Source: Stephanodiscus triporus (taxonomy: Eukaryota > Bacillariophyta > Thalassiosirophyceae > Thalassiosirales > Thalassiosiraceae). Taken from it: DNA of 15,243 nt. The notes below the pieces were generated by a model. The model was given only the letters and a program-made list of their open reading frames with translations, searched no databases and was not told the DNA's origin. Location of the stretch: positions 1 through 15,243 of the forward strand of contig JALLAZ010000460.1 in NCBI GenBank assembly GCA_036939755.1, given 5' to 3'. Shown piece after piece: positions 1 through 8,821 of this stretch (positions are counted from its first letter, which is position 1; every line of letters begins with the position of its first letter). The translations under genes were made by a program, and so were the position numbers.

Positions 1-162
1 ATGTCGACATTATATTTTTTCCCCTGGCGTTTTTTTTTTTTCCTTTGTGTTTGTGCGGCTCACATTCCCATGCTCGCGTCGCAACACCCCGGCCGGTCGG
101 ACGGTTTCCTTCGTCGCCCCCCCCATCCGATTGGGACCCCGAAAATAAAATAAAATAAATAG

Positions 163-1253
163 AGTGGAGTTCCAAACTTCCCCCGAACGGAGACAGGGCG
201 ACGACGGACTTCCCGCCCCATGGAGGTCGGATCGTCCTCCGGCTGTATTGGGACGTCGCACCCCTCGCGTGCGAGAACTTCGCGACCCTGTGCACGAACG
301 GGGGGAATTCGCTCGACGTCGTCGACGGCGCGTGCGGCGGCGGCGACGACAACAACAACAAGAGGCCGAGGCCGGCGCCCGTGGGAGAATCGGGGAAGGG
401 ACTGACGTATCGAGATTCGCCGATCCATCGCGTCGTGAGGGGGATTCGTCATCCAGGGGGGCGACTTCGTCTTCGGGAACGGATCGGGGGGGGAATCGAT
501 ATACGGCGGGAAGAAGTTCAAGGACGAACGCGCGGGACTAGGGCTGCGGCACGACAGGGCGGGATTGCTCTCCATGGGCAACGGGGGGAAGAATTCCAAC
601 ACGTCCCAGTTCTTCGTCACGTTGGACGCCGCGCCGCAGTGCGACGGTAGGCACGTGATATTCGGCGAGGTGATTTCCGGGATGGAAGTCTTACGCTACG
701 TCGAGGGATTCGCATCGTCCATGGGGGGGGCGGCGAGCCCACCGTGCCCGTCAGAGTATCGGATTGCGGCGCTTTCGTCCCCCTGATCACGCCCGGCGCG
801 GGGTTCTGGTACGACAGGCCGGATTGCGATTCGTACACGGGAACGACGCCCGAATTCGTCGTCCGGCCGCGCGTCGGAATCCTGGCGCCGAACGGACAGG
901 CGGCGGAGAGATTCCGTAAGGCGCTGGGGGTGCACGCATCGACGCTACTGGTGGCGGCGGACGACGTCGCCGGGGGCGACGAGGAGATCGTGCGTTCCGT
1001 ATTGGTACAGTTGGAAAATTTCGCCCTAGACGTTATCGTGGCCGCTCCTGCCTGTGCGACGCTGACGAGGTCGATGGACGTTCCCTCTTCGTGGCACGAT
1101 GCAATGAAGAAAATGAGCGGAGGATCCATCGTGCCGAACAGGGAAAGTGTGTTTATCGAAGCTAAGCCGTTAGACGTAATTGATGCTATATTGAGCCATT
1201 CGTGGGTAGGAACGATGAGACCAGGTTGGTTGTTAAGTGCATCGTTTGTATAG
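163..1253 (+). CDS. Cyclophilin-type peptidyl-prolyl cis-trans isomerase with long C-terminal extension, frame-disrupted
   Basis: Cyclophilins catalyse cis-trans isomerisation of Xaa-Pro bonds in folding proteins. Read across three frames, the sequence gives GRIVLRLYWDVAPLACENF, then FVIQGGDFVFGNGSGGE from 444, then LLSMGNGGKNSNTSQFF and GRHVIFGEVISGMEVLRYVE. The residues matching human CypA Arg55, Phe60, Gln63, Gln111, Phe113 and His126 are present. The position of Trp121 is not Trp (APQCDGRH), which usually weakens cyclosporin binding. The first frame ends in the G run at 439-443, where removing one G restores frame. A second shift lies in the G run at 723-730, after which PVRVSDCGAFVPLITPGAGFW continues to a stop at 1251-1253. 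The roughly 140-residue tail after the cyclophilin fold is not recognised. An in-frame stop lies just upstream of 163 and no ATG precedes the fold, so the start is probably in an upstream exon; tag at 160-162 could be its acceptor. The frameshifts may be assembly errors or true decay. Confidence 0.75.
439..443 (+). other. Frameshift in G5 run inside the cyclophilin
   Basis: The run of five G makes the frame read VVRGIRHPGG instead of the conserved cyclophilin core. With four G the frame would read RVVRGFVIQGGDF, matching the family's FHRxxxGFxxQGGDF signature. An extra G from sequencing or assembly is the simplest explanation, because both sides are well conserved. Confidence 0.7.
723..730 (+). 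other. Second frameshift in G8 run of the cyclophilin
   Basis: Upstream of this run the frame gives LRYVEGFASSMGG and then reads out to a stop at 784-786. Downstream protein-like sequence (EPTVPVRVSDCGAFVPL) lies in another frame, reached if one G were added. Because it again falls in a homopolymer, a base-calling artefact is likely. Confidence 0.65.
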
Positions 1254-1369
1254 TGCAATCGGATTTTTCGAGGCATGAGATGGCCTAGTTTCAATCAATC
1301 CATCCACTGTTGGAACAACAGTTCAACGAGACCCGCAACCAGGCAACGTTTGTCATAAGGGCTAAGTAA

Positions 1370-2130
1370 AACAGAAGCTCTTCAGGCAAACGAAGCGCTG
1401 GTTCTCGCCCTGGGCAGCCGAGCTGCTTGCTAATAGCATCATCTTATAGGAGCCAGCTGCGTTAAAGATTGTCTCGCGACGCTGCGGGAACGAGGCCATC
1501 GAGTCACATTTTGATAAGGTACACAAGCAGGCGCAGCATCGCACGAAGACCCACATTCACTTGGCATTTGCATTTTGTCTTCTTGGAGAATTCGAAAATA
1601 CAATGGAACATTTGAGTTTTTGAAGGACAGCAAGACTGATGAGGTTGCCATACAGGAAAATGAGGTTCATTGAGGCCAATCGATGGAAATTAAATGCCGA
1701 CGAATTCGTCGCCGAAGGTCATCTAGGAAGGGCAAATGCGCTTTCTATCGACCCAACGCATACTAAGGCGCGGATGAATCGAGCAGCCTGTCACCTTCTA
1801 ATGACAAACTATGCCACTTGCATATGCGACTGGGAGATTATTATATCTCTCTCTGCAAACGGACAAGTTTTGACACTGGTCTAATCATCGCTATGGTCTT
1901 GCCTAAACATGCAAAGTGGATAGTTGCATTATGTGGAAGATTTGGAGGAGGCGAGTAAAACCATACACCTAACCAATGACATTGACTATAAACAGTTGAG
2001 AAGAGTTTGGAACGTTTTAAGAAAGACATTGAACAATTGCTGATATTTAATGTGCAGAGTTTTCCTCAGCTGCCTTTCCTGCTCTTTACTAGAGCTAACA
2101 ATCGAACTTCAATACTCAACACAAACCAAT
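1370..2130 (+). pseudogene. Decayed TPR-repeat gene (DNAJC7- or CYP40-like TPR region)
   Basis: Several TPR-like helices appear in order on one strand but in different frames, split by stops. They are TEALQANEALVLALGSRAAC (about 1370-1429), GASCVKDCLATLRE (about 1449-1490), HRTKTHIHLAFAFCLLGEFE (about 1538-1597), IDPTHTKARMNRAACHLL then NYATCICDW (about 1749-1835), and EDLEEASKTIHL then DYKQLRR (about 1937-2005). Spacing and residues fit TPR helix pairs. The final segment resembles the last TPR of DNAJC7-type co-chaperones, but no J domain (HPD motif) follows before the opposite-strand SET gene. Reading it as protein needs at least three frameshifts or unpredicted introns, so I call it a pseudogene. 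It could instead be the TPR half of a CYP40-like cyclophilin-TPR gene, since it directly follows the cyclophilin on the same strand. Confidence 0.5.
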
Positions 2131-2183
2131 CTCACTGATTGTTCTGATGTTATGTATATATATCAAAACTTGCTCCGTAGATT

Positions 2184-3692
2184 CTAAGCATTTATGGTGG
2201 GATACACCTTATGATCATCATCATCTGATGTGATTGTTCCATCTTTAACCCACCAATTCTCGTCGAGCTTCCATACATCATCAGTCATATTATATCCATT
2301 ACTACTCTGCTGCACAGCAGATGAAAGTGCATAGTGCAAAGCGTCATAATATTGCCAGAGAGATGACCACTCACAGAGAGAGATGTGTGTGTCTTCACTA
2401 GTATTATGCCTGTGATGTTTTGCAAATAGCGTTAATCGAGTGAGCTCCTCTCTCAACAGTGCAGTGCCTTTCGCAGAAGGTGGAACGAGAAAGTTGACTA
2501 CGGCTTCTCCTGCCGATTCACCAGCATCACTCCAAACCAAGTCAAACTTCACTCTCGCGAAATCGAACAGCCATCTTTGAGGCAGCTCCTCAACAAAGCC
2601 AAATTGAAGAAACATTTCTGGCGTGCCAAACCAGTCAACATACTCCTTGCTCACCACACCACGATTGTAGCTCGTATAAAGTTGTTCTGATTGCTTGACT
2701 GCCTTGGTGGTGACAAGCTCGTATCCAGTCTGTTTTATTTGATTGAGACCAATAGGGTCATAGGGGTTATAGCGATGAGCCATGTTGCGCTTTCCATTAT
2801 GGTGATTATTCATGTCATAGAACGGCACCATATAATGAAAGTCTGCACGAGCCATAACGAGCATGGCTGCTTGACGGAACAACGGATCATTCACTCTTCC
2901 ATTGCAGCATAGCTTGATTTCGTCATCAATTAAATCATCAATTCCGCGGGCTTCATTCACACGATTCATAAGCAGTAGGGATTTTTCAAGATAAATATAT
3001 AGTACGGCAAGAAGTTTTGGCGTTGATCAAGTCTGAAGTCAATATGAAAAATACTTACGTGGCAATTGATCAAGCTCTGTAAGATGGTTCGATCTCTTGC
3101 TTAGCAGCATTTCGTGCAATAGATCTCTGGCAGCCTATGAGACACGAATGATGGATATGTGATTCCATATGTAGATACGATCACGCATTAGAATGAATCG
3201 GTGAATGCCTAGTTAACCATGAGCTCACATTCCCTCACTCACCTGTGACCAAAACGCTGCGGTGTAGTCCTTAGGCTGGGCGAGCAAGTACGCCCCATAG
3301 GGCGTTTTGCCGCCGCTGCTCATGGCATCAGCAACTGCTTCGATTGTCCCGCTCGTGCAGTTCGACTTCCCCACAATTGTTACCATTTCCTTGTCTCTTG
3401 GCTTCAAAATGAGATTCCACGGAATCCTGCAAACTGTTTCACCCACATCCATGTCATCAGTAGCAAAGATTCCGCGTGGAGATAAAGAATCACCGGGCAC
3501 CAAATGTCTTACTGCAACCTTTTCATTGATGTAGGCGCCGTTTTCATGGAGCCAGTTAAGCAGCTGGGAAACGACGTCGTCAGCAGAGCGTTCTTCGCTG
3601 CACTCCTGAGCCAGAGCAACCACAAGAGGCACAAGGATAATAGCTAACCGCAAAAATATGGATTTCATCAAGCGAGAGGAGGACATAATCAT
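2184..3692 (-). CDS. SET-domain protein (SETD3/RuBisCO-LSMT-like class) with ER signal peptide
   Basis: Likely a lysine or histidine methyltransferase of the non-histone SET class (SETD3/LSMT type), using S-adenosylmethionine. Three exons on the minus strand: 3692-3243, 3134-3059 and 2950-2184, joined by GT-AG introns of 108 nt each. They give 430 residues. The joins read WSQ-AARDLLHEMLL and LDQLP-PRGIDDLIDDE, which fits the family's LPP motif. Residues 9-29 (MKSIFLRLAIILVPLVVALAQ minus its ends) form a hydrophobic signal peptide. SPRGIFATDDMDVGE, near residues 70-85, is the SET entry motif. DMNNHHNG (221-228) is the family's substrate and cofactor loop, and QLYTSYN (265-271) carries the expected catalytic Tyr. 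FGTPEMFLQFGFVE follows. No phenylalanine-type plastid motif is obvious after the signal peptide, so the ER or secretory route is inferred. The start could be Met1, Met3 or Met9. The gene is divergent from the tRNA methyltransferase. Confidence 0.85.
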
Positions 3693-4018
3693 GTACAGGG
3701 TTGTGAGATTATCAGAAATAAATACTCCTCCTACCCTGCTGATTTAGGGCTCTTTCAGCCCTTCGCCATCGTCCTCCCCATGAACCGAAGCCCGAAACCC
3801 GAACCCATATCCATAATACACGACTTCTGGCGAAAATTCCGTTCGGTTGTGAATCATGTGTATGGTACATACTCTCTAGGTACATTACTCTATCTCTTTT
3901 AAGGTGAAACACACTCCAAATCGGTCTGTCCATCTCACAAGTTGGACCTCCAAAAGTCATATTATGTCTCATATTATCTCCTCTCTCCACCTCACGATCT
4001 CTTTTTACTCTGAGAGAG
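3693..4018. promoter_or_regulatory. Shared upstream region of two divergent genes
   Basis: The 326 bp between the SET gene (start 3692, minus) and the tRNA methyltransferase (start 4019, plus) must hold both 5' untranslated regions and promoters. It has pyrimidine-rich CTCTCT tracts near 3880-3900 and 3975-4015. I see no convincing TATA box or known factor site. Its role as a bidirectional promoter is inferred from gene orientation alone. Confidence 0.4.
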
Positions 4019-6705
4019 ATGATCGCTGCCGCGGAATCTGCAAAAAGTTTGGATGGCGAAGGCGACATGGCCATCGCCGCCGCTTCGTCTTTTGTCGGCG
4101 ACGCGAACGGAAATGATAATGACGGCGATGATGACGATGCTGAAAATGATGCCAATGGCAAGATGGGGGCAGAAGATGGAGGAGATGACGTTTCAAATGC
4201 GAAAGGACAGAGTGGCGATGCCTGCAACAATAATTACAATAACGACTACAACGCCGATGGACGCTTTGATCACACCTCTAGAAAAGTTGTAGTGCACAAT
4301 ATCCTGAAATACATTCGCCACAAAGAATTGCAGAAGCTGGTGGCATCATGGTTGGTGGGACACGAATCGAAAAATATCAAGATAGTCGCTACCAAAAAAC
4401 CGCCCAAGGATAATTGGGTGAAAGTAACTCTATCCGAAGAAAGCATGGTGAATACATTTATTGAACTGATCAATACGGGAGGAGAGGGGGGTAAGGCAAT
4501 GTTAAATGGACGGGGCAAACCTCTATTTGCGAAACGGGCTGATGAAATGTTTGTTAATGGTGGTGACCGCCGTGAATGTGGCGACAGTGGTGATGGCCAG
4601 AAGCGCAAGGAGCGACATCCCGACGGCAATGATGGTGGCGAAAATGGAGGCGAAAGGGATACTAGAAACACCAAACGATTCAAATCGTCACCAGAAATAC
4701 GAATATTATCGTCGGACGAAGTACGCGATGCCATCACTCCCCTGTGGAAAATGACATACCCGCAACAGTTGGATAGCAAGATGAAGGAGATGGTGAATAA
4801 ATGTGCTAAAACCATTGTGAAGGAAATCAAGGGCAAATTCAAGTAAGATTATGATTGACACAGTGGGTTACTCGCTTCTTATGTCCCCTCTCTCACGAAT
4901 GATCCTATCTTTTGTTAAATTAGAATCCTGGAAAGGGAAGCAAAACGAGGACAGCGCAACAAAAATTCTATCCAACTTTACGATTGGTTGAATCAACTCC
5001 GCGCCATTGAAATAGATCAGCCGATTCCATCCCCGTTAAAGTATGAATATCGAAACAAGTGCGAATTCACTATTGGTTATCGTCTGGTTTCGGATGATCG
5101 GGGGGAGAGGGAAGACAACACGTTGATTCCAACGACAACGGGGGGAGAGAAGGACACTGTCGACGCGGAACTGACGATGAGAGACGGAGTCACAAAAGAA
5201 GGAGATGATGGCGAAGATGAAAAAGTTGCAGCCGATGATTTGAACATTACTACCAATCCACATACCTCCATAGCAATGTCTTCGTTATCAACGTCAACAT
5301 CCAATGCTGAGTTTCGAAAGGTACCTGCAGCTGGCTTCCTTGCCCAAGGCTGGAACGGCGGCATCTATCCACCACACCCCTTGCAAAACATGCCCGATTG
5401 GTCATGCGGCATCGCCGACATTTTCAACGAATTTTTGCCCACTTCCTCCATTCCGCCGTACGATTCGAAGGCACATCGTGGTGTGTGGCGTACGGTTACT
5501 GTACGCTGCTCGTTGCGCACGAGGGAATGTATGGTGATTGTATTGCATGCACCTGCAACTGGAGGGGCAGGTGCAAGGGATGATGGGTCTGATGACTATA
5601 CTCGCACTTTTGATGCTGAGAAGGTACGTTTGGTTGGAATGTTGACCAAGGGTGCGATCCCAACGCCTAAAAGAGATTTTCCTGAAGGTCATTGTAATGA
5701 TACCTACACTGCTGATATTAGTGGGGCCGCAACACCATCATCAGCAACTGGTATGAACAAGAGTGGAAGTGAAGAAGAGAAGGTGGAGGATAATAATAAT
5801 AATGATGGTGGGATTCGTGTCACGTCGATATACTTTCAGGAATACGACGGACTGTCTCTTCCGACTCCTGATCATCCTGTTCAAGTGAGTTTCTAATATT
5901 TGATTGTTTGTGCATGCATGCTGCACTCACATAACCCCATCTCCCCATCTCTCGTCACTGTCCATATACATAGCATATCTACGGAAAGAAATATATCGAA
6001 GAAAAACTTGGAAAATGCACATTCCAAATCTCTCCGGGTGCATTCTTCCAAACAAATACCGACGGTGCCGAAGTTCTTTACAGCATCATAGTCGAGAGGA
6101 TACGAGAAGTGACCTCGGATCCGCAACGGACTCTACTCCTCGATGTTTGCTGTGGCACTGGAACGATTGGTCTGACGTGCCTCAAGGAGGGCGTTGTAGG
6201 CGCGCTGGTCGGCGTTGACATTGCCGAGCCTGCGATTGCCGATGCCAGGATCAACGCTAAGAGAAATGGCTTCCACGACGCTGAAAAGGCTGAAGAATCC
6301 GGGGTCGTGACGACGACTCGATTCGTGGCGTCTGCTGCCGAAAAGGTCATGCCCGAAGTCATGAGGGACATTTCATCGGGTGGAGTACGAGGCATGTCGA
6401 CAACAACGCCCGTCATTGTCGCTGTCGTTGACCCTGCGAGGGACGGTCTACACGGCATTGTCGTGCGAACTCTCCGCGCGAACGAAAAGATCCAAAGACT
6501 GATTTATGTCAGCTGCAACCCTGTAGGGACATTGACTCGAGACGCGGCGATGCTGTGCGGCCCGCCAACTAAGAAGTACCCTGGTCGGCCGTTCAAACCG
6601 ACGAGGTCCCAGCCCGTGGACATGTTCCCAATGACGAAGCACTGTGAGATGGTGATGACATTTGATAGGATGAGCAAGGAGGAGTACGAGAAATATCAGG
6701 CGTGA
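4019..6705 (+). CDS. TRMT2A: tRNA (uracil-5-)-methyltransferase, TRMT2A/TRM2-like
   Basis: Forms 5-methyluridine at position 54 of the tRNA T-loop using S-adenosylmethionine. Exons are 4019-4842, 4924-5884 and 5974-6705, with GT-AG introns of 81 and 89 nt, giving 838 residues. The joins read GKF-K-ILEREAKRGQ and PVQ-HIYGKKYIEEKLG. Residues 1-85 are acidic and Asn/Asp-rich. About 87-173 resembles the RRM-like domain of animal TRMT2A. KRKERH (195-200) is a possible nuclear signal. ITPLWKMTYPQQL and EYRNKCEFTIGY are TRMT2A landmarks. The methyltransferase core has DVCCGTGTIGL (652-662, SAM binding), DPARDGL (748-754), YVSCNP with the nucleophile Cys776, and HCE with the general base Glu820. A low-complexity insert of about 70 residues sits after GYRLVSD. 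It converges at its 3' end on the weak region at 6706-7496. All catalytic residues are intact, so it should be active. Confidence 0.93.
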
Positions 6706-7496
6706 GGAGCGATGAGGAGTGCCTCGTGAAAATACTCTTGCTGGTAGAGGTGGTGAATAAGAAATAGGTAGCGTTGCAAAAGATAAGAGGAGGAGCAATC
6801 AATTAAACACTCGTTCTGGGTATAATAAGTTATCTGCGCTTTAGCGTCACCATTACAACCCTTGTTCCCCATTGGATAAAATCTACTTTCAAATGCATTG
6901 AGACCAAAGGAGTTGACAGCTTGGTGCGGAACAAAGAAACACAACATCGGAATTCCCCATCTCAAATCCTTTGAGGGCTTCCTCCATTGCCATGTATCTT
7001 AGGAGTGCAACATTGCTAATGGTGGAGACAGTGGAAGGACCCTTGAGGCGGCGCAATGGGGAATCCGACCTCTCTATGAAGGGGACATATGAAAGCATTT
7101 TGACTTCGAGCAATTAAGTACATCCACCAAATGCCCCTGTTTGAATCGATAGAAGGCCGTTGCTTGTACTAACCTCCTTTAATAGTGCATCCATGAAATT
7201 CGGATCGCCCCTTCACCCCAACAGCCCAAGGTCGCAGATTATGGAATACTATTAACAGTTTGTTGGGATAGGCGCTTGTGCCCAGGACGTTTACCAGAGC
7301 AGATGTACCAGACAGTCATTGTAGTCGTAATCATCGTTGCCACTGTCGTTGTTACTCGTCTTCCTGTGAGGCCATGGCCACGATAGTCGTAAACATTGTC
7401 GTGGGATGGCATTAGACTCTATTGCTGTCTTGTTCTGGGTCGGCAATCGAGCGAGCGTTGCAGTCAGTTCTGTACCTGCCGACATTACCTCCCATG
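6706..7496. other. Spacer with no confident gene
   Basis: About 790 bp between the tRNA methyltransferase stop and the hydrolase 3' end. It must contain the 3' ends of two convergent transcripts. No complete open frame with a recognisable domain was found on either strand. Weak protein-like stretches on the minus strand are described separately. Confidence 0.5.
6889..7320 (-). pseudogene. Possible decayed coding sequence, unidentified
   Basis: On the minus strand, one frame from about 7200 down to 6889 reads NFMDALLKEVSTSNGLL and then, after one TAA at 7116-7114, MLSYVPFIERSDSPL, GPSTVSTISNVALLRYMAM and EEALKGFEMG. A neighbouring frame upstream (about 7295-7185) gives LVNVLGTSAYPNKLLIVFHN, and one downstream gives GIPMLCFFVPHQAVNSFG. 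The composition looks coding but I recognise no family. The frame changes could be introns, indels or chance. No function is proposed. Confidence 0.2.
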
Positions 7497-7538
7497 ATCA
7501 TGCGCGATTTCTATGGTGCATAATCATGCGCGATTTCT
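7497..7538. repeat. 16-bp direct repeat at the hydrolase stop codon
   Basis: The 16-mer ATCATGCGCGATTTCT occurs at 7497-7512 and 7523-7538, a 26-bp period. The stop codon of the minus-strand hydrolase (7513-7511) lies at the edge of the outer copy, so a tandem duplication may have set the last residues (HDYAP) of that protein. Confidence 0.7.
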
Positions 7539-8821
7539 CGCAACAAATCACGGGACAGTATTTGTGCCAGCTGACCCCTCTCTTTCAGATGGACGGCTAT
7601 TTGATGATGAAGGCAATCCCGATGCTCGACGACGCGTAACATCCCGCCCGCCCCACTTTGCGCCGCCCCCCCGCCACTGGAAAAATGATGCTCGAGCAAT
7701 TCAGAGTGTCCGACGTCATATGCATCCACCCCCCGATGGACGACGACGTACACGCCCGCGCCCACGGCCGTCCCGACGCTTCGGAACAGCTGATCGCGAA
7801 ATTCCACCCGAACGCCGGGCGTCATGTCGGCGCGACCAACGTGGACGACGTCGCCCTCGAGGTCCACCTGCGGACTGAACACGCGGGAGTACGGTCGAGA
7901 CGCGGCACGTATCCTGGACTCGTACTGCGAGAATCCACCGAAACGACCGCGGGAGTCCTTCTGGTACCACGATTGCGACGGATCGGCCACGAAGAGCACG
8001 TCAAAGCACCCGTAGTTGTCGTTGTCATCATCATCATCATCGTCGCTGTATTTCCCCACTCCTACCCCCGCGTCGGAGGAGGCGCATCGCATTCGTTCGT
8101 TGTTGACGATCGCGAGGGAACCGCCGAACTCGTGTCGGACCAGCCCGTTCCCCAACGAGGAGAATGCGACCACCAATCGTCGGGACCTCCTCCTCCCGAG
8201 ATCCTTCGCCGCGCCTTCGCCCGCCGGTGAGGAAATGCCATGCCGACGCGAGAACTTGAAACGACATCCCGGCGCCGCGATGCCGTTGAAGTGATCGGAT
8301 AGTGCCGCGTCGAGCCTCGCCATCCTGTCGTCCTCCTGTTCCTCAGCATCCTCCTCCTCCTCCTCCTTCTTCTCTGACGACGACGAGGCCGCGCGGCACA
8401 GCGCCAGCAGGATCGTGAAACCTAGGTGATCGCGCGTCAGGCCTACCTCGTCCAGAAAACGACCAGTCGGGAGTATCGCCGATCGGTACAGCCGTCCGGC
8501 GATCTCTGCGTCATGATCCTCGAGCGAGAAGTCCCGATCCCTCGTCCTATTCATCGCCGTCGTCGGCTCGACGATCTGCCTGATCCGAAACGATCGCAGC
8601 GACGGACACGACAGCGCGGACGCCAAATCGGATGCCATGCCCTCCCTGGGCAATCGACCCTCTCGCGCGCGACTCGCGATCGCCGATGCGCACCGGACCA
8701 TGCCCTCGCGACGGCTCTCCCCCCCCCGATCGTCGTCCTCGTCGCGGCAGCACTCGAGGAGTGCGTGCAACAGCGCCTCCCCGAACCGAGCCGTGCATCG
8801 CGGATGATCCGCGAATCGCAC
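7511..8821 (-). CDS. Alpha/beta-hydrolase-like protein, apparently lacking the nucleophile elbow
   Basis: One long open frame of about 436 residues, GC-rich and without introns. Residues 216-236 (LVVAFSSLGNGLVRHEFGG) and 274-293 (DVLFVADPSQSWYQKDSRG) match, as I recall, a hydrolase-like family of algae and bacteria. FSPQVDL (315-321), DMTPGVR and the C-terminal HHQIAVHLKE (405-414, a plausible catalytic His) follow. In that fold a GxSxG elbow should come between the SQSWYQKD region and FSPQVDL. Here YSRV runs straight into FSPQVDL and no GxSxG is present, which suggests a lost segment near 7870-7885. An acidic run (Glu at 153-157) and a seven-Asp run lie in loops. There is no in-frame ATG between the upstream stop and 8821: the open frame begins at a GTG, and the first ATG is codon 41 (8701). 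The true start may be that Met, an upstream exon, or lost through an indel. Substrate unknown. Confidence 0.65.
   Translation of the reverse strand: MRFADHPRCTARFGEALLHALLECCRDEDDDRGGESRREGMVRCASAIASRAREGRLPREGMASDLASALSCPSLRSFRIRQIVEPTTAMNRTRDRDFSLEDHDAEIAGRLYRSAILPTGRFLDEVGLTRDHLGFTILLALCRAASSSSEKKEEEEEDAEEQEDDRMARLDAALSDHFNGIAAPGCRFKFSRRHGISSPAGEGAAKDLGRRRSRRLVVAFSSLGNGLVRHEFGGSLAIVNNERMRCASSDAGVGVGKYSDDDDDDDNDNYGCFDVLFVADPSQSWYQKDSRGRFGGFSQYESRIRAASRPYSRVFSPQVDLEGDVVHVGRADMTPGVRVEFRDQLFRSVGTAVGAGVYVVVHRGVDAYDVGHSELLEHHFSSGGGAAQSGAGGMLRVVEHRDCLHHQIAVHLKERGQLAQILSRDLLREIAHDYAP

Noticed and set aside
1..160. MLASQHPGRSDGFLRR frame as cyclophilin exon 1
   Set aside because: It has no donor site that would join cleanly to the acceptor near 162, and no recognisable similarity; left unassigned.
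60..620. Minus-strand open frame opposite the cyclophilin
   Set aside because: Composition is low-complexity Pro/Arg/Val, and the opposite strand encodes conserved cyclophilin motifs.
617..1294. 225-residue minus-strand open frame
   Set aside because: Antisense to the cyclophilin extension; no domain and compositionally biased by GC-rich codons.
2691..2912. Plus-strand frame inside the SET gene
   Set aside because: It is the shadow of the SET exon 3, which has conserved DMNNHHNG and YTSYN motifs.
2953..2969. ATG at 2969 as the start of a separate 261-residue SET protein
   Set aside because: Splicing at AAG|CCCGCGG (2950) joins exon 2 in phase to give the family motif LPP, so that ATG is intronic.
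4270..4842. 190-residue minus-strand frame
   Set aside because: Antisense to exon 1 of the tRNA methyltransferase, whose splice and motif evidence is strong.
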